This document shows, piece by piece, positions 1 through 5,179 of a stretch of DNA of 5,179 nt. The notes under the pieces are model-generated. The model was not told where the DNA came from. It did no database searches and saw only the letters and a list, made by a program, of their open reading frames with translations. The DNA is taken from the NCBI GenBank assembly GCA_021323835.1, contig JAJPKI010000050.1, forward strand, positions 1-5,179, read 5' to 3'. The stretch is from Verrucomicrobiota bacterium. GTDB lineage: Bacteria > Verrucomicrobiota > Verrucomicrobiia > Limisphaerales > UBA11358. The stretch's first letter is position 1; the number at the start of each line of letters is the position of its first letter. The translations under genes and the position numbers were made by a program.

Positions 1-540
1 ACTTTTGATAATAATATCAAAATAGGCGCGCTCGGTGTTCTCCATTTTCCGGGTCCGGGTGGCGGCGGAGGCAACATTTCCGGCATCAACACAGGCCTTT
101 TGGTTAGCAGCGGTGTTCAGGAAAACGGCAACTTGAGCGTCTTTGGCAATGTTTATTGCAATCCTCCCGGCGAATTTTATGGCACTTTGAACGGCAACGT
201 GAACCAACCGAGCGACAAAAACTTGAAGGAAAAATTCACACCCGTCAATTCCAGTGAAGTTTTGGAACGTGTGGCGAGTTTGCCGATTTCCAGTTGGAAC
301 TATAAACAGGATGCCGCGACGCGACACATCGGCCCGATGGCGCAAGATTTTTATGCGGCCTTCAACGTCGGCACGGACGACAAACATATTACGACGGTAG
401 ATGAAAGCGGCGTGGCACTGGCGGCGATTCAAGGCTTGAACGACAAGCTCAAGGAAAAAGACGCGCAAATCGAATCGCTGGAAAAACGGCTGGCCGATTT
501 GGAAAAATTAGTCAAAGAAAATAAACCAACTGACAAATGA
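1..540 (+). CDS. Partial surface/fibre-like protein with C-terminal S74 intramolecular chaperone domain
   Basis: The frame is open from the window edge, so the start lies upstream; 179 residues are visible. A Gly-rich stretch (about residues 18-25) is followed by short beta-rich sequence and then a Peptidase_S74-type domain from about residue 71. The domain has SDKNLK (71-76), WNYK (99-102), RHIGPMAQDF (108-117) and VDESGVALAAIQGL (133-146). It ends in a Lys/Glu/Leu heptad-like coiled coil at about 146-175. In phage endosialidases and tail spikes this domain trimerises the fibre, then cuts itself off just before the Ser of an S-D-x-x-x-K motif. Ser71 and Lys76 sit at that spacing here, so self-cleavage is possible but unproven. 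The TTG at 100 is only an internal codon. Bacterial chromosomal versions are usually large, repetitive, exported or surface proteins; the passenger part lies outside the window. The stop codon overlaps the next start (ATGA), suggesting co-expression. Confidence 0.85.
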   Translation, partial: TFDNNIKIGALGVLHFPGPGGGGGNISGINTGLLVSSGVQENGNLSVFGNVYCNPPGEFYGTLNGNVNQPSDKNLKEKFTPVNSSEVLERVASLPISSWNYKQDAATRHIGPMAQDFYAAFNVGTDDKHITTVDESGVALAAIQGLNDKLKEKDAQIESLEKRLADLEKLVKENKPTDK

Positions 541-968
541 AATTTTTTCTCGCGTTTATTTTTATTTCATTTTCGACGGCCGCGTTCGCGCAAAGCAGCG
601 GACATTTTGTGATTTCGCGCAGCGTCGTCGCCGGCGGCGGCGCGGTGAGCACGAACGCAAATTTCAGATTAGGCAGCACGATTGGCGAGCCGATTCCGAG
701 TTCAACCAACACAAATGGTGAATTTACGATTCGCAGCGGATTTTGGATTCGACCCGCGCCGGTCGCATTTGCGCCGCGAATTTCCGGAAACAATTTTCTG
801 TTTTCATTTGAAACCGAGCGCGGCGGCATTTACACGGCGCAATACGTGGACTCGCTTTCAAATTTAAGCTGGCAAAATCTTCCAAACATTTCCGGCGACG
901 GCGCAATTAAAACGGCGACAAATTCCGCTTCCACTTCCGCGCGCTTTTATCGCGTCATCGAGCAATAA
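537..968 (+). CDS. Small exported protein with SGFW motif and FYRV-type C-terminus
   Basis: This encodes 143 residues. The start is the ATG of an ATGA overlap with the preceding gene, which implies translational coupling. Residues 1-18 form a clear Sec signal peptide: Lys2, a hydrophobic core, and AFA before Gln19 as the likely cleavage site. The mature part has two segments. The first (about 22-70) has a GGG run, a GSTIGEP motif and ends in SGFW, a pattern I associate with secreted proteins of Verrucomicrobiota and relatives. The second (about 80-143) is a beta-rich unit with YTAQYVDSL, a SWQNL motif and an ending RFYRVIEQ, like the C-terminal modules often seen in verrucomicrobial secreted proteins. 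No catalytic motif is visible and the biochemical function is unknown. Pairing with the S74 protein suggests a partner or accessory of a cell-surface structure (inference). The stop codon (966-968) directly abuts the stop of the convergent carbonic anhydrase gene. Confidence 0.85.
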   Translation: MKFFLAFIFISFSTAAFAQSSGHFVISRSVVAGGGAVSTNANFRLGSTIGEPIPSSTNTNGEFTIRSGFWIRPAPVAFAPRISGNNFLFSFETERGGIYTAQYVDSLSNLSWQNLPNISGDGAIKTATNSASTSARFYRVIEQ

Positions 969-1607
969 TTATTTTTCAGCGGCTAGCGGCGCAAATTGTC
1001 GCGCATCCGGGTCAAAGGCAAACAATTCCGCCGTCGCAATTTTGAAGAACCAGCCGTGCAATCGCAGCGAGCCGTTCGCGAGCCGGTCCTGCACGCACGG
1101 ATAACTGTGCAAATTGTCGAGCGCAAACAAAACATTTTCCAATGCGGCGGCGATTTCCTGTTCGTCCGATTTTGCGAGATGCGTGTAATCTTTTTTCAGC
1201 GTTTCCAGAACGGGCGCGGCAACTTTCAGCCAATCGCGCAAATGCGGCGTCAAATCCGTCAGCGGGGTTTTGCCGAGCAGCGCGGCAATCGCGCCGCATT
1301 GTGAATGGCCGCAAACAACGATGTCGCTGACCTTCAAATTTTCCACGGCAAATTCAATCGCCGCTGCCGTGGAATTGGTGTCGCCTTTCGCGCTCGTGGG
1401 CGGAACAATATTGCCGATATTTTTGACGACGAATAAATCGCCGGGCTGGCTTTGGGTGATGAGCTCGGCCAGCACGCGCGAATCGCAGCAGGTGATGAAC
1501 AGCGTGTGCGGATTTTGTCCTTCCTGCGACAGCTTGCGAAACAGCTTGCGATAATTGCCAAACTCGTCGTTGCGAAATTTATGAACACCTTCGATGAGTT
1601 GGTGCAT
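969..1607 (-). CDS. Beta-class carbonic anhydrase
   Basis: This 212-residue protein has a normal length for the family and is apparently complete. It should catalyse CO2 + H2O to bicarbonate + H+ with a zinc centre in the cytoplasm; no signal peptide is seen. Visible family motifs are the zinc-ligand motif C-x-D-S-R as CCDSR (Cys40, catalytic dyad Asp42-Arg44), GDLFVVKNIGN (56-66), a conserved AIEFAVENL (83-91), and HSQCG with ligands His101 and Cys104. The residue between the zinc Cys and the Asp, usually Ser or Ala, is Cys41 here. The late LHGWFFKI (183-190) fits the C-terminal beta strand region of the family. The ATG at 1607 lies 6 nt after the purE stop, so the gene is most likely co-transcribed with purE. 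A strong Shine-Dalgarno is not visible. The family assignment is secure; which paralogue name (can, cynT) applies cannot be told, and no cynS or transporter is nearby. Confidence 0.95.
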   Translation of the reverse strand: MHQLIEGVHKFRNDEFGNYRKLFRKLSQEGQNPHTLFITCCDSRVLAELITQSQPGDLFVVKNIGNIVPPTSAKGDTNSTAAAIEFAVENLKVSDIVVCGHSQCGAIAALLGKTPLTDLTPHLRDWLKVAAPVLETLKKDYTHLAKSDEQEIAAALENVLFALDNLHSYPCVQDRLANGSLRLHGWFFKIATAELFAFDPDARQFAPLAAEK

Positions 1608-1613
1608 TTGTGT

Positions 1614-2114
1614 TTAGCTTTTTGACAGCGTTTTATTTTTTGCGCGCGATTCGTCGGCAAGTTGCTGTTTAAATTCCATCAACTTCTTTTGCAATTTGTC
1701 GTTGCCGGTCGCAAGTATTTGCGCGGCAAGAATTCCGGCGTTCTTCGCGCCATTGATGCTCACCGTTGCGACCGGCACGCCCGGGGGCATTTGCACGATG
1801 GACAAAAGCGAATCCATGCCGTCGAGCACTTTGCCTTGAATCGGCACGCCAATGACTGGCAGGGTGGTGAACGCCGCTGTAACGCCGGGCAAATGCGCCG
1901 CGCCGCCCGCGCCGCAAATAAAAACTTTCATGCCGCGGATGAGCGCGTTGGTGACATACGCTTCCAAATCCTGCGGCGTGCGATGCGCGGAAATCACCTT
2001 CGCTTCGCAAAAAATTTCAAATTGCGCGCAGACATCGGCGGCGGCCTTCATGATTGGCCAGTCCGAGTCGCTTCCCATTAAAATACCGACAAGAGGTTCA
2101 ATTGGTTTTGGCAT
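1614..2114 (-). CDS. purE: N5-carboxyaminoimidazole ribonucleotide mutase (PurE, class I)
   Basis: This 166-residue protein has the full length for a stand-alone PurE. It converts N5-CAIR to CAIR in de novo purine synthesis, in the cytoplasm, usually as an octamer. Signature motifs are GSDSDWPIM (14-22), SAHRTP with the catalytic His44 (42-47), GAGGAAHLPG (68-77, His74), and SLLSIVQMPPGVPVATVSING (102-122). The SAHRTP and GAGGAAHLPG motifs place it in class I, which needs PurK (ATP + bicarbonate) to make its substrate, rather than class II AIR carboxylase, which uses CO2. No purK is in the window. The C-terminal 20 or so residues are a Lys/Gln-rich tail. The upstream gene (lipoprotein) ends 43 nt before, and carbonic anhydrase starts 6 nt after. 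ATG at 2114 gives the expected N-terminus just before the first beta strand; no clear Shine-Dalgarno precedes it. Confidence 0.97.
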   Translation of the reverse strand: MPKPIEPLVGILMGSDSDWPIMKAAADVCAQFEIFCEAKVISAHRTPQDLEAYVTNALIRGMKVFICGAGGAAHLPGVTAAFTTLPVIGVPIQGKVLDGMDSLLSIVQMPPGVPVATVSINGAKNAGILAAQILATGNDKLQKKLMEFKQQLADESRAKNKTLSKS

Positions 2115-2157
2115 GACGCAGAAATTGAAGCAAAAGTTGAACGGTTAGCAAGAAAAT

Positions 2158-2622
2158 CTACCGCTTTTGCTCATAAAAATAAGAAGTCATCCAAATTTTT
2201 CCGTCGGAGTTAGTAACAAAGTGCGCGTTTATCGTTCCTGCAAAGCCTTTCAATTTATAATCAAAATGGAATAAATAAAGGCCATCGCCAAAAAATATAT
2301 TAGTGCCATCGTCGCCCCGAATTTCATCTGCATTTGCTGTTAAATTGCTTCGGATCAAATTGTCATATGCTTGAACAAAATCATTTATGTTATTAGTGCT
2401 CGATAGTGTGAAATATGTTTGGAATTCATTCCATTCGTAACGAGGGCCGTCTCCGCAACTGGTTAAACTGCTCTGAGTATATTCGCAATGATAGGTTTCT
2501 AGAATTTTTGTTAAATCACTTGCTTGGTTCTCATAAATAACAGAGCCAGTATAATCCGAAGGTGTGCTACAACCCGCTAACAGGAAGATAATGAATAAAA
2601 TTAATAAATTGGAAGCGCGCAC
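2158..2622 (-). CDS. Small predicted lipoprotein, unknown function, AT-rich
   Basis: I place the start at the GTG at 2620-2622, giving 154 residues. An AGGG stands 8 nt upstream, and this start leaves a compact lipoprotein signal peptide: Arg2, a hydrophobic run LLILFIIFLLAG, and lipobox LAGC with Cys18 as the lipidated residue. Ser19 follows, which in the E. coli rule favours the outer membrane. An in-frame extension reaches 2862 but would run antisense into gcvP and bury the signal peptide. A TTG at about 2658, giving an n-region 12 residues longer, is a weaker alternative. The mature part has many Asn, Thr, Tyr and Phe, two cysteines (46, 56) that could pair, and a C-terminal beta-like stretch (about 116-150). 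I recognise no family. Hand-counted GC over 2161-2580 is about 37%, far below neighbouring genes (about 60% in conserved parts of gcvP), suggesting recent acquisition or weak constraint. It is co-oriented with purE, 43 nt upstream of it. Confidence 0.7.
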   Translation of the reverse strand: MRASNLLILFIIFLLAGCSTPSDYTGSVIYENQASDLTKILETYHCEYTQSSLTSCGDGPRYEWNEFQTYFTLSSTNNINDFVQAYDNLIRSNLTANADEIRGDDGTNIFFGDGLYLFHFDYKLKGFAGTINAHFVTNSDGKIWMTSYFYEQKR

Positions 2623-2630
2623 ATTTTCGA

Positions 2631-2634
2631 CCCT
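2631..2634 (-). promoter_or_regulatory. Possible ribosome binding site of the lipoprotein gene
   Basis: On the minus strand an AGGG tetramer lies 8 nt before the GTG at 2622. It is short, but it is the only Shine-Dalgarno-like sequence at correct spacing and supports the GTG over longer in-frame starts. Confidence 0.4.
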
Positions 2635-2651
2635 AAAACTCTGTTCTTCGT

Positions 2652-2679
2652 TTGGCAAGAAATGATTTGCTAATAAATT
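2652..2679 (+). promoter_or_regulatory. Weak candidate promoter for gcvP
   Basis: In the 96-nt divergent gap between the lipoprotein gene and gcvP, TTGGCA (2652-2657, 5 of 6 to the sigma-70 -35 consensus) and TAAATT (2674-2679, 4 of 6 to the -10 consensus) are separated by 16 nt. The -10 would lie about 40 nt before the gcvP ATG. The gap is AT-rich, so chance matches are easy, and a shifted TAATAA at 2671 competes. The gap is too short for a glycine riboswitch and no structured leader is visible. Confidence 0.22.
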
Positions 2680-2718
2680 TTTTTCGCTTTTTGCGTCCAC
2701 AAATTTTATCCTCGCGCG

Positions 2719-5179
2719 ATGTCTTTGACTGAAAACTTTTTGCCACATCCCGACGAATTTGTTCGACGCCATATCGGGCCGAACGCCGGCGACGCTAAGG
2801 AAATGTTTGCGCTGCTCGGCTACAAAAATTTGGATAAATTGATTGACGCGGCAGTTCCCCAAAAAATCCGCCTTGAGAAAAAATTAAATCTGCCCGCCGC
2901 ACAAAGTGAATTCGAAGCGCTCGCCGAAATAAAAAAAATCGCCGGCGAAAATAAAATTTTTCGCTCGTTCATCGGCATGGGTTATTACGATTGCATCACG
3001 CCGCCGGTGATTCAGCGTAATGTCCTCGAAAATCCCGGCTGGTATACGCAATACACGCCGTATCAAGCCGAGATTTCGCAAGGCCGCCTCGAAGCGCTGC
3101 TGAATTTTCAAACGATGGTCAGCGATTTGACCGCGCTCGACATCGCGAACGCGTCGCTCCTCGACGAGGCCACTGCCTGCGCCGAAGCGATGATGATGTC
3201 ACACCGGCTCAAAGGCGATGAAACACGAAATACATTTTTCGTTTCTGAAAATTGTCATCCGCAAAATATTGAAGTCGTTCGCACGCGCGGGAAAGCGCTC
3301 GGCATTGAAGTCGTCGTCGACAATCACGAACAATTTCAATTCAGCGACAAAGTCTTTGGCGCGCTCGTGCAATATCCCGACACGTTCGGCGCGATTCACG
3401 ATTTCTCCGGCTTTGCGGAAAAAGCGCACGCCGTCGGCGCGATGCTGACAGTCGCTACGGATTTGCTCGCGCTTACGCTCATCAAACCGCCCGGCGAATT
3501 CGGCGCGGACATCGCTGTTGGCAGTGCGCAACGTTTCGGTGTGCCGCTCGGTTATGGCGGACCGCACGCGGCATTCTTCGCCACACGCGACGAATTCAAA
3601 CGCCAGATGCCCGGCCGCATCGTCGGCGTCTCAAAAGATTCGCGCGGCAAACCCGCGCTGCGCCTCGCGCTCGGCACGCGCGAGCAGCACATCCGCCGCG
3701 AAAAAGCCACGAGCAACATTTGCACGGCGCAGGCGTTGCTCGCGAACATGGCCTCGCTTTACGCTTGCTATCACGGCGCGGATGGTCTGAAGAAGATTGC
3801 GGAGCGGGTTCACCGATTGACCACCATGTTAGTCGCTGGTTTGAAGGCAAACGGTTGTAAAATCACAACACAAAGTTATTTCGATACTGTTTGCGTAAAG
3901 ACGACAGAACAGTCCGTTGATAAAATTCTGAAAAACGCCGAAGCGTATCAAATGAATTTTCGGCAAATTGGCAAGGAAATCATCGGCATCTCGCTCGATG
4001 AAACCACCAGCAAGAGCGATGTAATGAAAATTGTGGAAATTTTCGATCTCAACCGGGTTGCCAACACTTCTGCCATGACGGAATTTCCTGCTTTCACCGT
4101 TGCTCGCGCGTCAAAGTTTCTCACGCACAAAGTTTTCAATTCGTATCACTCCGAGACCGAAATGCTCCGTTACATCAAGCGGCTCGAATCGCGCGACCTC
4201 TCGCTCACGGCTTCGATGATTCCGCTGGGCTCGTGCACGATGAAGCTGAACGCCGCGGCGGAAATGTTTCCCGTGTCGTGGCCGGAATTCGCGAAGATTC
4301 ATCCGTTCGCGCCGACGAAGCAAACGCGCGGCTATCAGAAATTATTTTCGCAACTCGAAGAATGGCTCGCGGAAATCACCGGCTTCGCAGGCATTTCGCT
4401 CCAGCCCAACGCCGGTTCGCAAGGCGAATACGCCGGCCTGCTCGTCATCCGCGCCTATCACGAATCGCGCGGCGAGCCGCACCGCAACGTCTGTTTGATT
4501 CCGACTTCCGCGCACGGCACGAACCCCGCCAGCGCGGCGATGGCTGGAATGCGCATCGTCGCCGTCGCGTGCGACACGAACGGAAATATTGACGTCGCTG
4601 ATTTGCGCGCGAAAGCCGAGGCGCATAAAAATGATTTGTCATGCCTCATGGTGACGTATCCGAGCACGCACGGCGTGTTCGAGGAAACGATTCGCGAGAT
4701 TTGCGAAATCATCCACGCGAACGGCGGCCAGGTTTACATGGACGGCGCGAACATGAACGCCCAAGTCGGCCTCACCAGCCCCGGCTTCATTGGTGCGGAC
4801 GTTTGCCATTTGAATCTGCACAAGACGTTTTGCATCCCGCACGGCGGCGGTGGGCCGGGCGTCGGGCCGATTGGCGTGGCGGAACATCTCGTGGAATTTT
4901 TGCCGGGACATTCCGCGGTAGGGTCGCATTGCCAAGGCGACCGGACGGCTCGGCGAGCCGTCCTTACCAAAAACATCGGCGCCGTGAGCGCCGCGCCGTG
5001 GGGCAGCGCGAGCATTCTCACCATCTCATGGATGTATATCGCGATGATGGGCGCGGACGGACTGACCGAGGCGACGAAGTTCGCCATCCTCAACGCGAAT
5101 TATATCTCCAAGCGGCTCGAAAAACATTTCCCCACGCTCTACCGCAGCAACGGCCTCGTCGCGCACGAATGCATCCTCG
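2719..5179 (+). CDS. gcvP: Glycine dehydrogenase (aminomethyl-transferring), P-protein of the glycine cleavage system, 3'-truncated by window
   Basis: Frame is open from ATG 2719 to the window end: 820 residues visible of roughly 950 in fused GcvP. This PLP enzyme decarboxylates glycine and loads the aminomethyl group onto lipoyl-GcvH; GcvT then makes methylene-THF. N-terminal half: RRHIGP (16-21), FIGMGYYD (84-91), TPYQAEISQGR (113-123), LDEATA (148-153). C-terminal half: GSCTMKLN (504-511), AHGTNPASA (598-606), DGANMNAQ (675-682), HLNLHKTF with the PLP lysine at Lys702, and a Gly-rich loop (709-714). Both halves are fused, unlike split GcvPA/GcvPB. The start gives the expected N-terminus, though no Shine-Dalgarno is seen. 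Two oddities: residues about 735-750 are encoded by a palindromic element and lengthen a short conserved segment, and the middle (about residues 355-474) is AT-rich with different codon choice. gcvT and gcvH are not upstream in this window. Confidence 0.97.
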   Translation, partial: MSLTENFLPHPDEFVRRHIGPNAGDAKEMFALLGYKNLDKLIDAAVPQKIRLEKKLNLPAAQSEFEALAEIKKIAGENKIFRSFIGMGYYDCITPPVIQRNVLENPGWYTQYTPYQAEISQGRLEALLNFQTMVSDLTALDIANASLLDEATACAEAMMMSHRLKGDETRNTFFVSENCHPQNIEVVRTRGKALGIEVVVDNHEQFQFSDKVFGALVQYPDTFGAIHDFSGFAEKAHAVGAMLTVATDLLALTLIKPPGEFGADIAVGSAQRFGVPLGYGGPHAAFFATRDEFKRQMPGRIVGVSKDSRGKPALRLALGTREQHIRREKATSNICTAQALLANMASLYACYHGADGLKKIAERVHRLTTMLVAGLKANGCKITTQSYFDTVCVKTTEQSVDKILKNAEAYQMNFRQIGKEIIGISLDETTSKSDVMKIVEIFDLNRVANTSAMTEFPAFTVARASKFLTHKVFNSYHSETEMLRYIKRLESRDLSLTASMIPLGSCTMKLNAAAEMFPVSWPEFAKIHPFAPTKQTRGYQKLFSQLEEWLAEITGFAGISLQPNAGSQGEYAGLLVIRAYHESRGEPHRNVCLIPTSAHGTNPASAAMAGMRIVAVACDTNGNIDVADLRAKAEAHKNDLSCLMVTYPSTHGVFEETIREICEIIHANGGQVYMDGANMNAQVGLTSPGFIGADVCHLNLHKTFCIPHGGGGPGVGPIGVAEHLVEFLPGHSAVGSHCQGDRTARRAVLTKNIGAVSAAPWGSASILTISWMYIAMMGADGLTEATKFAILNANYISKRLEKHFPTLYRSNGLVAHECIL
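4917..4968 (+). repeat. In-frame double-palindrome (REP/RPE-like) element inside gcvP
   Basis: Two 21-nt palindromes abut exactly. The first is 4922-4942: arms GGTCGC and GCGACC, one mismatch (A4928/G4936), three inner pairs, centre C4932. The second is 4943-4963: perfect 10-nt arms GGACGGCTCG and CGAGCCGTCC around G4953. They are enclosed by an outer inverted repeat, GGTA at 4917-4920 with TACC at 4965-4968, plus a G/T pair at 4921/4964. All positions are thus either in an arm, a centre or the single mismatch, and the whole can fold as a three-way junction. It is read in the gcvP frame without a stop. Resemblance to intragenic palindromic elements such as those of Rickettsia is by structure only; whether it is repeated elsewhere in the genome cannot be seen from one copy. 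Confidence 0.75.

Noticed and set aside
512..829. Minus-strand 105-residue open frame opposite the exported protein
   Set aside because: It is antisense to a gene with a clear signal peptide and an ATGA coupling to its upstream neighbour, and has no features of its own.
996..2148. Plus-strand open frames and other minus frames over carbonic anhydrase and purE
   Set aside because: They overlap two genes with complete family signatures, and none shows a signal peptide or motif of its own.
2623..2718. Glycine riboswitch upstream of gcvP
   Set aside because: The gap is only 96 nt, AT-rich, and shows no paired stems or purine-rich junctions like the glycine aptamer; none can be supported.
2623..2862. 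80-residue N-terminal extension of the lipoprotein frame up to an ATG at 2862 (minus strand)
   Set aside because: It runs antisense over the well-supported 5' end of gcvP and would place the lipobox signal peptide in the protein interior; the GTG at 2622 with AGGG upstream gives a proper lipoprotein start.
4943..4963. Strong hairpin read as a rho-independent terminator
   Set aside because: It lies inside the intact gcvP frame and is followed by TTACC, not a run of T; the gcvP family motifs continue downstream.
4917..4968. Possible assembly error or frameshift in gcvP at the odd peptide
   Set aside because: The same frame carries canonical GcvP motifs on both sides without a stop, and the odd stretch is a structured palindrome rather than random sequence.
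3199..5093. Many Arg/Ala-rich open frames on both strands across gcvP
   Set aside because: They are shadows of a GC-rich coding gene in other frames: low-complexity translations, no recognisable domains, all overlapping the conserved gcvP frame.

Overview
The window looks like a chromosomal segment of a Verrucomicrobiota bacterium, probably near the Pedosphaera/Limisphaera group. This is inferred from protein style, not from a marker gene. The clues are a phage-tail-like S74 chaperone-domain surface protein followed by a small secreted protein with an SGFW motif and a terminal FYRV-type ending, a full-length fused GcvP, and high GC with Gly/Ala/Arg-rich codon choice. No RNA gene, IS element, CRISPR array or phage structural module is visible.

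Layout. (1) Positions 1-968, plus strand: the 3' end of a surface/fibre-like protein with a C-terminal S74 intramolecular chaperone domain, joined by an ATGA start/stop overlap to a 143-aa exported protein. (2) Positions 969-2622, minus strand, reading right to left: a small AT-rich lipoprotein gene, then purE, then a beta-class carbonic anhydrase gene 6 nt behind purE. The carbonic anhydrase gene converges on the exported-protein gene with the two stop codons touching. (3) A 96-nt divergent intergenic region, 2623-2718. (4) Positions 2719-5179, plus strand: gcvP, the glycine decarboxylase P-protein, open to the window edge (820 residues visible, C-terminus missing).

The metabolic genes share a theme. 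GcvP releases CO2 from glycine and feeds one-carbon units to folate. Carbonic anhydrase interconverts CO2 and bicarbonate. Bicarbonate is the substrate of PurK, whose product PurE rearranges during purine synthesis, and purine synthesis also consumes folate one-carbon units. This functional link is inferred from adjacency only.

The most striking item is inside gcvP. A 52-nt element at 4917-4968 consists of two directly abutting 21-nt palindromes enclosed by a short outer inverted repeat. The whole element can be drawn as a three-way junction with no unpaired bases at the junction. It is read in frame and adds about ten residues to a normally conserved, short GcvP segment just after the PLP lysine. 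It resembles a REP/RPE-like mobile palindrome that has invaded a housekeeping gene without breaking it. Secondary oddities are the AT-rich lipoprotein gene (about 37% GC by hand count) and an AT-rich dip in the middle of gcvP.
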